Shown here piece by piece: positions 21,199 to 33,081 of a DNA stretch of 64,000 nucleotides; positions within the stretch are counted from its first letter, which is position 1, and each line of letters begins with the position of its first letter. The position numbers were made by a program, and so were the translations under genes. The stretch is from Coniferiporia sulphurascens (Eukaryota; Basidiomycota; Agaricomycetes; Hymenochaetales; Hymenochaetaceae), in NCBI GenBank assembly GCA_002794785.1, contig NBBA01000001.1:4216001-4280000 (forward strand). Reading direction: 5' to 3'. The notes under the pieces were generated by a model that saw only the letters and a list, made by a program, of their open reading frames with translations, was not told the DNA's origin and ran no database searches.

Positions 21199-23229
21199 AT
21201 GTTCAAAGTACCCTCAACGATTGCACAGGATCTACTACTTATTCAAAATCTCATTGCCGAGACCGATTTAGGTCTCAAAAAAGCAGAAGTAGCAGAAAAT
21301 GCAGCAAATAATCACGAGTCCTCCGAGTCTATCAGGTCTAGCCGCGCGTCCTCGGACAGCGAAACCGACAGTGAAGAAGTGGATGCGGTAGAGGGTCTCC
21401 TTGCGAGACCGGATGCGACGGAGGGAGAAGAAGACGTGGTGAAGTGAGTACAATATACTTGAGTCTAGCTATCCGTCTTACAGACTTACCATAGGCCGCA
21501 GCCTCCTACTCTTTCATCATCTGAGTCATCCGATGATGACTCCGACTCGGATTCGGATGTAGAATCTGAATCTAGTCCTCAGAAGGTTGCGGGGAAGTAC
21601 AGAAGACCACGGAATGATGATTTCGACGATGAAGATGAAGACGATGGTGGTCCTAAAGCTGCTGCTGCTCCAGTCCTCCGGACGAAGAACGAAATCCAGG
21701 AGCCTGCTATTGCTACACCTGATTTCGTAGAGGTCGGCGCTCACGAGCCTCTGGAAAAAGTTGGCGAGATATTCAGTGTGATGGATAACGTTGTTATCGT
21801 CAAAGGTCTCGCATCGCAAATTGAGAACAGGGCATCTGAGCGTGTGCTGGATTTTGAGAGTCTCCTTGTATTTGAAGACAGGAAGGTACTCGGTTATGTG
21901 CGTTATTTTTCCGAGCTCATTCGCTGTTAAGATTGACTTTCTCCTTACAGGTCCACGAGACCTTTGGCCCGACTTATCAGCCATTCTATCAGGTCAAGTT
22001 TCCTTCTGTCGACTCAATTGACAAGGAGACTGTCACCGTCTCTCGCGCAGTCTTTCATGTACCGCCTCGAAGCAACTTTGTCTTCCCCAGTCAACTCAAG
22101 AAAATGAAAGGAAGTGATGCAAGCAATGTTCACGATGAGGAGGTCAATGAAGACGAGATGGAGTTCTCGGATGATGAAGCCGAAGCGATGTACAAACGAC
22201 AACGACAAAGACAGTGAGTACCAGCTTCATTTATGTCCACTTGTAAATCGTGCTCATGATTGTATAAGCCGGGAAAGCCATCGCGAATCCTCTGTTACCT
22301 CCTCGCGCTTCTCTACACCAACACCGTCGCAAATGCACGATCACGAAATGACCGAAGACAACTTTTACGGCGCGTCGCCGTATGACGAATATGGACCTTA
22401 CGATATGGATGTGGTTCCCGGACCCTCGCGTCCATCACCCTTGCCTTATGACGATCCATATCAAGACGTACCCACCTCTATCCCATCAGAACCGACATCT
22501 GTACGGCTTGGGGAAGACAGGCGGAATGTATTAGACCGGCGGAGAGATTTTGGGCACGAAAGTGGCCGAGGAAGAGGTCGTGGACGAGAGCGGGGTAGGG
22601 GACGCGGGCGTGGGCGCGAAGACGGTCGTCAGTATCGTGGGCGGGGTGGCATGGGTGGCGATAGTGGACGTGGCCGTGGCCGTGGAGGCAGTGGGACTCT
22701 TGGCAGCGGCTCGACAGAGCCTCGCAGTCGTCGCGCAAGTATCAGTCGCAATAACAGTATCGGACCAAGTACACCTCGGTCGCTATCCCCTACTTCAATG
22801 GCAATTGCACGAGCCACTGGCATGTACACAGACGGATCGACGTTCATCAATATGGAAACACCACCATTACCGCCTCAACCGACCCCATCGATGCACAATA
22901 CTTGGCAGCAGAGCGCCTACGGACACGAATCTGGCACCACGCCACAGCCATTCTATGGTGGTCAACCGTTTCAGCAACAACAACAATCTTTTATCCAGCC
23001 GCACATCAATCCGCGGTTTGCATCAGCCTTTGGCATCGACATGAATTTCATCCAAAGCCAACAATACACGCCCTTTTATCCCTCCGGGCCATCAGCTGGG
23101 GTGCATCAAGATGCGAGACAAGATAACAGAAATTGGGCGCAATTTGGTATTGGAGGAAATGGGCACCTTGACACCGCAAGCGAGTTCGTTGTACAGATGA
23201 AAAACAAACCCGAAGATGACCACTCATAG
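21199..23229 (+). CDS. naf1: H/ACA ribonucleoprotein assembly factor NAF1
   Basis: Nuclear chaperone that holds the place of Gar1 during H/ACA snoRNP assembly. Four exons (21199-21443, 21495-21897, 21951-22213, 22269-23229) sum to 1872 nt or 623 residues plus stop. An acidic Ser/Asp/Glu-rich N-terminus precedes the Gar1/Naf1 beta-barrel core: EPLEKVGEIFSVMDNVVIVK, then LGYVHETFGPTYQPFYQVKF. An acidic stretch, an RGG-like Arg/Gly tract (22560-22700) and a Pro/Gln-rich tail follow, as in fungal NAF1. Confidence 0.88.
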
Positions 23230-23677
23230 CTTAAAAGACTACTGTGTCTATATCCAAGTACTTAGTTCTATTGTAATATTTTTATGATTATTTTTTCGTC
23301 TATGTTGTATTGTGAGTATGGCACGCGCCCGACGGTCCGACGGAGTTCGCTGCCGACCTCGGCGGTAAACACATCCGGGGGACCAACTAGCCATCTGCGA
23401 CATCTCAAAGTCCTCTCGACCTGTCTTTTCTCATACAATTTTTCTGAGCATAGACATCCTCTAGAAAAGAGCCCGCGGACTCCGAGACATTTTAGCAGTT
23501 CGAGTGGTTCAGCTGTCGATTACCGCGTTGGAAAATTGGAGAAAACTACAACGTCGGTATGGCACTTTCTTTCCGCAATTCTCACATCGCGCCGACGCCT
23601 GCCCAACTTTCTGCAGCCATCTAGTTTAGCTGCGCCATACGCCGGCGAGGGGTTCCAGCCGCCTAGTTATTACATTC
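23230..23677. other. Intergenic region between NAF1 and the PEHE-like gene
   Basis: NAF1 3' flank and the promoter of the next gene. No independent gene was recognised. Confidence 0.4.
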
Positions 23678-26157
23678 ATGGTCTTCCAATCGGCGCCTTC
23701 AAGTAAGGCTTTGGGTAAACGACCCGTACGCGGTGTGGCAGCTGCGGCTAGCCCGCCCTCATTATTTACACCGAGCGGCGGCTCGTCTGCACTCGATGAC
23801 GAGGCTGAGGACTGCAGCGCACCCCCATCGACGACGGGAAGCGTACAAACCCGCACAAACCAGAAGCGCGTCCTTCCCACCCGTGCGCGGCGCGGCGGGC
23901 CTGGCGCAGGCATTGGGGCGAACGAGATAGACTTGAGCATACTAGACTTATTGAAACGCAAAGGTGTGTTCGGAATGTGTTTTTGTGCAGACAAGTTTTC
24001 TCAACTTTGTGCTCCCTCCTTCGTTTGTGCGGTGCCTTACGACGCATGTAGGCGAAAACGACCCACTTATACCGTCGAAAACCGTCTTCATTCTTACAAC
24101 GGATTCAAAATTCGTGCCATCAGCTTCAACTAGCGAACTGGGTCTTAACCATTATGCAAATGAACGCTACTTTGATCGCCCGGAGGTCATCAAGGCATAT
24201 AAGGAGCAGCGGGATATTCAGGTTCCAGAGTTCACGCAGCTTACGGAGGAAGAGATGGTCGGAGGGAGGCTCAGAGCTAGGTCGGGCGAAGTGGTATGTT
24301 GCTCCTTTCAGTGTGCTTCATGGAACGTAACAGAGCCATTCCTTCCAGGAAACAGCAGATCTCTCAGACGCGGCTTACGAGAAGCGGCACCGGAAATATG
24401 AAATGCTAGAGAAACGGCAGCGTTTGCGGGAGAAAGAGAAGCTTCAGCACGAGCACTATAAACTCAAGGAACGAATTGACCAGCTTCGGACTATGGACTA
24501 TAACGCGTTCCACGCGCTTTCGGCAGAGGTCTTTGGGGGAGCGGACATTCCCGTCGACGATGAATCAATGTTCGTCACAGGAGTGGGCATGAATGGCGCT
24601 ATTTCGCTGCACGAAGGAGAGCGCAGGCGTAGAATGATGCTGGAAGCAGCCTTGTCGCTGGAGGAGCGATATCGCACGCTGTTACCCCCCGGTAGAGGTG
24701 GCTTTGAAGTGGACAGATATGTTAATCGGATAACGACCGACCTGTCTGAAGAGCCAAGCACCGGCGACGGGGATATAGAAGAAGACATTGCTGAAGCTGC
24801 ACTCGATCCAATCGACGGCCTTGTATCGAGCAGGTCCAAACCGATAAAGCTCAAGCTCAAATTGCGTCCTCCGACGGTGCAACCGGCCCAATCTGCCGTG
24901 GCTGTTGCGCCTAGGTCAGGCCGTAGACGAAGAGGCATATCTGTCAGCCAGGATATGCTACCGTCTTCCCCAGGAGTCGTCCAAGGAGAAACATACACAA
25001 CTGTCATTGCTTCTCACGAGGCACCTACACCTCGTGCGAGACCGGGGACCGTCAGGCGATTACCCCCTCCCCCTCCCGACACTATTTATCCACACGACCA
25101 CGATCTAGCGGGTACTGACGCTTTTCCGGATGCAAGTCATACAACCTCCAATTACTCAGATTCTGGCTACGTGGAACCAAGCGATCGAAATATTGAACAA
25201 CCAGCTATGGTCCGTCAAAGTCCAGTGACGAGTTATGCAAGCGTCAACTTTTCGAATCCAGGTTATGGATTTCCGCACCAGACAGCGCCACGTATCGAAT
25301 TACAACTCCATCATCTCGGTCCCGAGGATTTCGAGACTCCGCAACGCAAGAGGCCACGAACAACGTCACAGAGCAATGGCGACCTCGCAGCAGCGGTCAC
25401 AGAGTATCCAGCATCGGAACAGATCACCATCGATGATATGCCAGCCTTTTCTCCAGTTTTACCGATCCGACCTGACCTGCCGGTCCCTCCGATGCCGTCC
25501 TCGATGCCAGGTCCAATGCAGCCTGAACCTGCGACCATCTCTGTACAAATCGAATGTTCCTGGCCATCGACGCAGTCTGGATCGTTGCCTGTACCGCTAA
25601 CGCAAGCTGAACCCGACGCGTTACCAGCAACGCAAGAATCTCAAGTGCGTGGTACGACAGAAAAGAAACCAACGGGTCCGACCGGTCAACAATTACCAGC
25701 CATACCAGAACAAGGCGACTCTCCAGCCCCGAGACGACGCACGATCAACATGCCTTCGCGGCGACGCGAGTCTACGGCACCAGTGATCTCAGTCGCTTCC
25801 GCGGCTTCTGCAACACCTTCTGTCAGCTCACTGCAAGCATACGATATCCCCTCCGGTCCCGGAAGGCACCGTCCCCCGCCCTGCATCCTAGTTGTGTCGA
25901 AGTACAACATCGCCCCGGGACGCAAGACGGGACGCTCAGTAAAAGCCTTCGGGACAGAAGTGCCTCCCTTTGACGAGAAGGAGGTTGATTTTGAGCTACC
26001 CTACGAGCTCCTGGAGGAAGTGGAGGCATTGAGAGCCGGACCAGTGGACTATGACTACAACGAGAGTGAGGATGGCGACCAGCCTGCGGATGGAACATTT
26101 CTGGGGAGTCCCAACGGATCTAATCATGAGGATATGGTGGAGGAGCTTCTGCAATGA
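23678..26157 (+). CDS. PEHE-like domain chromatin protein (putative histone acetyltransferase complex subunit)
   Basis: Probably a nuclear scaffold subunit of a histone-modifying complex. The N-terminus is disordered (MVFQSAPSSKALGKRPVRG) and contains TRARRGGPGAGIGANEIDL. After two introns the best-conserved block is YFDRPEVIKAYKEQRDIQVP, then SDAAYEKRHRKYEMLEKRQR and a helical EKLQHEHYKLKERIDQLR, resembling PEHE domains of MSL1/KANSL1-type proteins. A long Pro/Ser-rich region follows, then a C-terminal conserved patch PPPCILVVSKYNIAPGRKTG and PPFDEKEVDFELPYELLEE. The assignment rests on motif resemblance only. Confidence 0.6.
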
Positions 26158-26475
26158 CTAGTAAATTTTTATACACGAGTCTTATCAGGTGGTCAAATGT
26201 GTGTTAATGCCTTGCACGTTGCACATAACCGGCACGTAACCATTGTTGTTTTCCGTTCCCTGTAAAACTCTCGCATCCTTTTCCCCCACCCTGTATTTAG
26301 GATAGTGTGCTTTTATTCCTTATGCATCTTTATTCTCGCATCCTACCCCCGTTCCGTGTGGGACTTTTAAGCAGGATAATTATAATTGGTAAGGTGTGTG
26401 GACTAGCGATCAAAGACATACTCTAAGGGCGACTAAGGTTAAGGAGCCAACAAACATCACCCGCGGTAAGTGTAT
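26158..26475. terminator. Convergent 3' region
   Basis: About 320 bases between the stop codons of two convergent genes. AT-rich with several poly(A)-signal-like words on both strands. It presumably holds both 3' UTRs. Confidence 0.35.
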
Positions 26476-27726
26476 TTAATTAGCATGCGCGCGAGCAATA
26501 CCCTGGCTCCCGCTAGCCGTTGATGGATCTGCCATCTTCCGTACGATACTCAGCGCCTTCTTGCGTGGACGTGCCTCCAAGTCGCGCACTCGACTCAAAG
26601 CCAGCTGGGCGTTGTCCATAATACCCAGTACATTCTTCTTCGCCCGGCCGGCAGCGTCTGGCACAGCACGTTCGGCATACGAGGCGACCTGCAAACTATT
26701 CGCCACCGAACCCGAAATCCGCACTTGAATCGCAGCGGGGAGTTGATGGGGCGCGAAAGTCGGCAGCACAGGGCGTATGGGTTGGCTGATCTGCGCGTGT
26801 TCGCCCTTGAGCACTAAAATCCCGTCCTCGTCATATTTGCGAGTAGGCTGTCGGTCTGGTCCCCCTGCGTAGTCGTTCAACTCCGGGTCAGTTGGGCCTC
26901 TAACTGCGTATTTGCTGGTGTGCGATGTTTGTGCTTTTTTCACCGGGCGTTTCGCCCGCCTATTTCTCGAGAAAGCATTCGCATCCGTTTTTGCGTCGAA
27001 AATGCCCTTTCCCTGTCCCCCGTTCGGTCCCCTAGCTCTTTGGCCAGCTTGCTGAGGTGATGACTGGTCTTTTCGCGTTTTTGGCCTCCGTCCGATTTCA
27101 GAGGCCGGTATTCCCATACCACCCGATCCCTCAGTCCCCGCTCCTCGTGGCCCTCGCTGGGCGGGGTTCGTGTTTCCTCCATTGGGGTCCCTGGGTCTTG
27201 AAGTGAAGCCAGCCTTGTTTGATTGAGGAGAAGAACCGGCCGTCCTAGGTTGAGCGCGATCTTTCGTTCCTGCGCCGTTATAAGGTGCCCATGCACCCGG
27301 AACATGCAATTTGGCGGTGGGAGATTTGGCCCCAGATTGAGCTTCAGCCTCAGCCTTGGCTCGCAACTCGTTCCGCTCTGCAAGACGCTGCGCGAACGTA
27401 ATACGTGGACCTGGAGTAACCGCGCCTGGAGTAACACCTGGAGAAACCACACCTAGAGAAACCAAACAAATTAGTTTATCACAAACAGTAACATAAAGCG
27501 TGTCAGGTTGGTGCTTGCCCTTATTCGCAATATTTATGCCTCCAAGGTCGAAGGCAAGCGGGACTCCTCTCGGCTGCGCAACATCCGGTTTGCTCTCCTC
27601 GAGAACAGCGGGGGTACTAGACAACGCCCGCCGCAGGCCCGGATACGGTGATACATGCAGTGACGACTTGGCACGCACACTGCTGGCGGCAGCAAACGGT
27701 CGTAGAGAAAGCGAACGCATTTGCAT
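26476..27726 (-). CDS. Uncharacterised protein, probably mitochondrial
   Basis: No domain recognised. The N-terminus (MQMRSLSLRPFAAASSVRAK, then RRALSSTPAVLEE) is rich in Arg, Ser and Ala without acidic residues and resembles a cleavable mitochondrial presequence. One intron follows FDLGGINIANKG. The rest is rich in Pro, Gly, Gln and Arg and looks disordered up to about 26950. A more ordered C-terminal half follows (KYDEDGILVLKGEHAQISQP, FAPHQLPAAIQVRISGSVAN, LGIMDNAQLALSRVRDLEAR). It could be a fungal mitoribosome-associated or other matrix protein; I cannot decide. Confidence 0.65.
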   Translation of the reverse strand: MQMRSLSLRPFAAASSVRAKSSLHVSPYPGLRRALSSTPAVLEESKPDVAQPRGVPLAFDLGGINIANKGKHQPDTLYVTVCDKLICLVSLGVVSPGVTPGAVTPGPRITFAQRLAERNELRAKAEAEAQSGAKSPTAKLHVPGAWAPYNGAGTKDRAQPRTAGSSPQSNKAGFTSRPRDPNGGNTNPAQRGPRGAGTEGSGGMGIPASEIGRRPKTRKDQSSPQQAGQRARGPNGGQGKGIFDAKTDANAFSRNRRAKRPVKKAQTSHTSKYAVRGPTDPELNDYAGGPDRQPTRKYDEDGILVLKGEHAQISQPIRPVLPTFAPHQLPAAIQVRISGSVANSLQVASYAERAVPDAAGRAKKNVLGIMDNAQLALSRVRDLEARPRKKALSIVRKMADPSTASGSQGIARAHAN

Positions 27727-27895
27727 AGCGGATACAGGACAGCAGCACCCGGAAGTCGAGTACTAGGACTTGAAAATCTAGACATTCCGCTTCCATTCGC
27801 GTGGCGTGACTAAACGTGACCCAAGTTATTTTAAGTCCGAGGCTGTGTCCGAGTCAGGCTAGTCCACCCTCAGAACATTTCGGCAAGTGCACAAA

Positions 27896-28141
27896 TTAAC
27901 ATTCATAAGGAACAACCGCTCGCCCGTCTACAAGGACTTTCACTCTCTCCTTATGTGTAGCATAATATACAGACTGTAACAGCTGATGGCATCCCCTCCG
28001 AATTATTAGCGCTGCATTCGGCGACGAGGACGGTAACTTGAACTTGGACTTTTTAAAAGAAACTCTGTAAAAGACTGCCAATATGCTTCTGCGGGGAGGA
28101 AAGATGGCGACACGGGTAAACTCAGTCAACTTCACAGTCAT
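27896..28141 (-). CDS. Small open frame, doubtful gene
   Basis: Open frame of 81 codons (MTVKLTEFTRVAIFPPRRSI...) between the unknown mitochondrial gene and the alkaline ceramidase. It is basic and has no membrane segment. A candidate intron ending in a pyrimidine-rich cag inside it would change the frame. A small mitochondrial ribosomal protein was considered, but no family signature was found. Confidence 0.25.
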   Translation of the reverse strand: MTVKLTEFTRVAIFPPRRSILAVFYRVSFKKSKFKLPSSSPNAALIIRRGCHQLLQSVYYATHKERVKVLVDGRAVVPYEC

Positions 28142-28221
28142 CCGACAAGAATATGTTCGGCCAACTGCAGGACTTCTGCGAATGTGGCGTCAGTTTTCGG
28201 TCTACCCGGCGCTACCTTACC

Positions 28222-29532
28222 CTAATCGCGGGACTTCTTCACTGGAAGCCGCTCGACCAAAGGGACGTAACCCCAGTTGTATACGACCGTATACTTCTTC
28301 GGGGTATCTTTTATGCATAACGTCCTGCACAGTACGTCAGTAGGGCCTAACATGTGGTCAAAAGAATTATTCACAGATCTGATGCGTTTCTTATGTGAGT
28401 GCATGCGTTCGTGTGAGCAAAGAAGAATGTCACTTACAGATTGTGCCTGTCCACATGAGGTAGGCACCTAATGCCTGAATGGAAAACAATACAAAAGTAA
28501 GCGCTGGGTGTGCGAGCATCTGGGCCCCAAAATCATGCCGACCGTTAGAACATGCCACCAAGAGTGCCCTAGATTATCATCAGCGACAACTTTTTACGTA
28601 TAGTCATAGGGGGGCGGAGAAAGGGGCTGACCCTCGAGCAAGAAGGCGGCCGGCCACTTTATGAACGCTTTCCACTCCGACAGGGTGTCACAGAAGATAT
28701 TATCAATGTTCCAAATGGCAAATCCAAGGACAAATGCTCCTGCTCCCGCATTGTAAAGGTTCCCTATTGTTGTCTTTGTTTCCTGCCTGAGGCGGACCGA
28801 CGCCTCAGACCATTTTAGGAGCCACACCCCGCGCGCTGTGATTAGTACCATGACGCTCGCGAACACGACCTGGTGATAGATCGGGTTTCGATATAACCAG
28901 CTGCATAGCAAACGTGAATAATAACTTTCAGGAATAAAATTCAAGCACACCACTTACTACGAGTAGGTGAAAACAATGTCAAACAGTATAACACCTAATA
29001 GCAAGCGTTGTGATTTCTTGTTTCCTCGGATATTAAAGTTCGAAGCATCGGGCGATGTATCGAAAAGAATGAACATCGAGCATGAAGCTGTGTAAACCAT
29101 GGGTAATTCGTCTGAAAGCTGCGCCGCATGTAAGAGCGTCGCGTGGAAGGCAAAGCTGCCGATGCCGACCACAGCAAGTGACTAAAAAAAGCGACGTTAC
29201 AAATCCTCCGCTCTCGCGTACTCATATTGAATTAGAAAATTACTAGGAAGCCAAAGAGGTATCGTGAGGGAAGTCCTCGCGACCAAATTGCGTGCGCGCC
29301 GTATATTGCGAGTCCGACAGTTACGAAGTTCGAAAGAGTGTTTGCCATCTCTGCGACATAATGGGATATATGATAGTTTGCCTGTGGATTATCGAGAAAA
29401 TACACCCGTAAGTTCAAAAAAGTTCACGGAGGCAAAAATGTGCTATACTTCGCAAAAATCAAGTGTTGAAGTGATAGGCCCCCAAGCGCCTGGGCGGCTA
29501 AAATTGAAGACGTCCCTTACTTGCCGGCTCAT
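28222..29532 (-). CDS. Alkaline ceramidase (YPC1/YDC1/ACER family)
   Basis: ER or Golgi multi-pass hydrolase that cleaves (phyto)ceramide to a sphingoid base and fatty acid. Exon 1 from 29532 reads MSRQVRDVFNFSRPGAWGPI and ends STLDFCE. It joins ANYHISHYVAEMANTLSN, the conserved N-terminal block. Then come VVGIGSFAFHATLLHAAQLS with DELPMVY (metal-site and catalytic-region residues), several membrane helices, FAIWNIDNIFCDTL, and the C-terminal HSWWHVLT carrying the paired zinc-binding His. The last exon encodes TLCIKDTPKKYTVVYNWGYV and ends at a TAG at 28222-28224. The donor of the last intron is not certain. Confidence 0.87.
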
Positions 29533-30102
29533 CGCATTTAGATACTGACTTCAGTGCGGCGCGGAAGTGGGATTCGACTTAATACGGGTCCCGCAGAGAT
29601 GGAACAGATATGGAGAAGTCAAGGCCTCGCGCCAGAGTTTTCATCGAAGGCGATAAGGGGCCGCGTGTATTCGGGACAATTCGTAATCAATGCTCTGTAA
29701 GCATATGGGTGACGTGAAGTAACGCAAAATTCACCGGGCTGAATTTATTTGTATAAAAGGGCTGCATGATAATGGGAAACAGTACCGATGGACATTGTAT
29801 TCACGGCAACAGGACACCGGTTGCCTGCAGAACCCACGGTTTTAAATTCTTGTAATCGCCAAGCCAGGTTGATGAACACGTGGAAAATAAGCAACTCTAC
29901 TTTTCAGGAAAGTTGACAAATATGGACCTACATTGCGGCTAGCAGGACACAAACCTAAGCATTAATGGCAATAAAGCGAATACAAAAATAGAGTAGGGCT
30001 AATCCAATGCGGGAAGCTATCAGAATACTTTAGAATGTCGTAAATCTGGCTGTGATAGGGATTATGTTCATTAATTCTCTAATAAGCGCGCCTAATCTCC
30101 TC
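29533..30102. other. Intergenic region, nothing recognised
   Basis: About 570 bases between the alkaline ceramidase start and the stop of the processing peptidase gene. AT-rich and without convincing open frames. Confidence 0.45.
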
Positions 30103-31834
30103 TCAGGCGCCACCGACACCATATTTCCTCAGTACCCCCCGCCAGTCGCCGACATCTTCCTTGCCCATTGCAACCAACGTCGCGGGTTTTGCGGCATCTG
30201 CACCGAAGACGCGGTGTGCGACCCTGCGGATGTCATCAGGCGTGATTTCATCGATGCGGTCGCACATCTCGGACACAGGTATTTTTCGGTTATGTACCAG
30301 TATCTGGGGGAAGAGAGAAGATCGCGGGAGAACAATAGGATATAGGAGTCAGTATCGCCGAACGCTACGGAGCGATGATAGGGGAATTGGCATCACCTGC
30401 CGCCCAAGGTCTTCGACTTCGACCGCCCGACTTTCCAGAGCCATAACGAGACTGCTCTTCAATTGATTCTTAGCCTTGTTCAATTCGTCTTGGCCTACCG
30501 GAGCATGAAGAAGTAGACTGAATTGGTGCACGAGGTGCGGCATGATTTGCGCGGGCGAGCCGCCTTGACGAGGAGAGGTCACGGGAACAAAGCTCGCGAA
30601 AAGCCCAATAAGTGATGAGTCCGTATAGATATGGTGATATGCTTCACAGTGATCTATTTGCGGATGACGGTTGAGGATATGTGTATACAGGCGTGAGTAC
30701 ATGCCCTTGCCAGGTCCACCCGCAGAGAACGAGCCTCCCCCGCCGAGCAACATCTGCATTGTCGCAAGTGCATAAATGTCAGGCGAGAAGATCCCCGGGC
30801 CTTCCCAGGCCAGATAAATGTGATTGAATTCAGTATCGGGCTGGTGAACAAAGAAGTGTCCGCCTTTATAGGTTGACGTAGGTGGCGGAGGTACTTGGTT
30901 TGAAGCTATTGATGGAGACTGAGGATAAAGATACGATGCAGCGCGCGTGAAAGATTTGTACAGCGAGGGGGAAGAAGGGTTTTGGTGAGGATGTGAAGGG
31001 ACAGGGTTTTGACGGGAAGCCGAAAAATGTTGCTGCGGAACCTGCGGCTGAAGAAGAGGAACACTCTCACCCTTCAATGAAGAAAAAAATTTATCAGTCA
31101 GTTCCACCAGCTCCTGGTGTTCCATTCCTGCTCCAGCCACGACCATTCTGTCAGGTCTATACCATTTCTCCATGAAACCTCGTAGCGTGTCCGCATCGAT
31201 GAGGTCGATGCGTTCTTCCGGGCACAGAAGGGGATTTCCCAGGTCCTCCCCACCGTAAGCGACTTGATGTAGTATCTCAGGAAGAATCATTTCAGGTTTG
31301 GCCATGATCTCGCGAATTTCATAGCGGGTAGCATCGCGTTGAGCTTCAATTTCCTCCGACAGAAACGCTGGATTGAGCACCGTGTCTGCAATAACTGAGA
31401 GAGCGAGTGGAGTTGCGCTTTGAAAGTGGGAAGCTTGGTACATGATAGCTTCTCTAGACGAGGAGCACTGAATCTGACCCCCGAGAGAATGAATCGCAGA
31501 AGACATTTCAAGGTCTGAACGAGCGCGAGTACTCTGTTGAAGTGCAGATGATTTAACAAAAAAGATCCACGTAGATATCAAATAGGCACACCTTGAAAGC
31601 CATTCTATCTAAAAAGTGGCTGACGCCTGAGTTCTCCGGCGACTCATAGCGTGAACCACCGTCGACGTACAGACCGACACCAGCGAAGTGGCCTGGAACG
31701 GCTTCTGTCGCGACACGTATTTTGTTCGGCAGCGTTGTTATCTGCACACTCGGTGTATTTTGAGTCGACTGGGCAGCATGGAGAGAGCGAACATGGGCTG
31801 CTCGACGTGCAGCGGAAGAGGCGGCCCTACGCAT
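30103..31834 (-). CDS. mas2: Mitochondrial processing peptidase alpha subunit
   Basis: Non-catalytic, substrate-recognising subunit of the matrix peptidase that removes mitochondrial presequences. The start MRRAASSAARRAAHVRSLHA is itself a presequence. The M16 fold follows: ITTLPNKIRVATEAVPGHFA, GVGLYVDGGSRYE, and HFLDRMAFK in place of the catalytic HxxEH, as expected for the alpha subunit. The substrate-binding glycine-rich loop GGGGSFSAGGPGKGMYSRLY is intact (about 30700). The last exon ends ATLVAMGKEDVGDW and then at a TGA at 30103-30105. Confidence 0.93.
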
Positions 31835-33081
31835 GATGAGTGGGGTCGATTTGCAGTCGTCGGCGTCGACGGGAAGACTCCCTCACGACTCGCGGACGTC
31901 CGGTCACGCAGTATAGTATCACGTGATACTCTTCCCCATACAGTCGTGACACTATTTTTATTATTAATGGTCTTTTCCCCGTTATTTCCACTGGCTGTGC
32001 CACCAAGCCGGGACTCCTTTCGTCTTTGATTTACCGGTCCACTAGCTACAAGTATATGTTAAACTTGAAGTCCCCTTTTACGCGGGGCCATTACGCATCA
32101 TGCAATGCGGAAGACGCGTAGGCAAATGAGCTTCCAAGGACGCAGGGCCTCGGTCATTCAAGTTGCAGATAAAAGCTTCTTAGACTCCAGGACACCTTTT
32201 TTAAGCCCCGGCAAGCATGCAGTTGCCACGACATTTGAAGTCAGCCTACGGGTCCTTACCTTTCGGAAGATTACCTAAGTACCGCATACTACTTTTCGTT
32301 CACGGTAGTATGTCCTGAATACGCTAATACAGACCCGGATCCTTTGGCCACGATCGTGCTTGTTACGATCTATCCGAGAGTATCTTCGTCTGTGGTCGCT
32401 CGGGTCATCAATCACTCCTGCGCACCCCCCAAGGACTCCCGTCCATGGCCGATTCTCCGCTCGGTCTCTTGCGGGCAGAAAGTTCGCCACGGTGCCGCCC
32501 CCTTTTTCCTTTCTTTCTCTTCTTTTTTCCTTCCTTTTTCTCACTTCTGTTTTGTAATCAGAGTTATTGTTTTTTTTTGAAATTGGCACACACGCGCCGT
32601 TTTCTCGCCGCCCCCTTCTCTTTATCCATTCGTGGACTATGATAAAGAATCATGCCGCGCTCGGTCGGACGATTTGATCTCTCGCTGTCTTTCCCGATAT
32701 TGATTTCCCGGGCTTCCCTTCTATCGGCTTTGAATTTCATATTATTCCATAGACCTGCGCATGAACAGAAACTCCTCTGGCTTTTTAAGTTTTTTTTTTT
32801 TCAAAACCCGGCTGGCTTCTCTTTCGTCAGACTAGATAGCTCCGTTTATGGTGGACCAGCCATACACACCACAACGAATTGCCGTCGCCAACAATTGGTA
32901 TTGTCAAACGTTGTTACCTTCTCGGGCGCTCCCAGACACGCGGGCTTGCATGGAGCGTAGACCTGTGGTTTATTGCTCTTCGCTTGTCTTCGTGCAGGAC
33001 TCTTACAAAGCTTAGGATCTCAGAGACAAGACACCCTTATCCAGCCCTTCTTCTGTACTTCCACAACTCTGGCGGTACTTC
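31835..33081. other. Divergent intergenic region with a pyrimidine tract
   Basis: About 1.25 kb between the processing peptidase and the zinc-finger gene. It contains a CT-rich tract (about 32499-32577) and a run of 12 T (32790-32801) on the strand of the zinc-finger gene, of the kind seen in fungal promoters. The open frames across the CT tract are low-complexity and not convincing. Confidence 0.5.

Noticed and set aside
29550..29610. Possible tRNA B-box (gggattcgactt)
   Set aside because: No matching A-box or cloverleaf pairing at the right distance, and the site overlaps the alkaline ceramidase 5' region.
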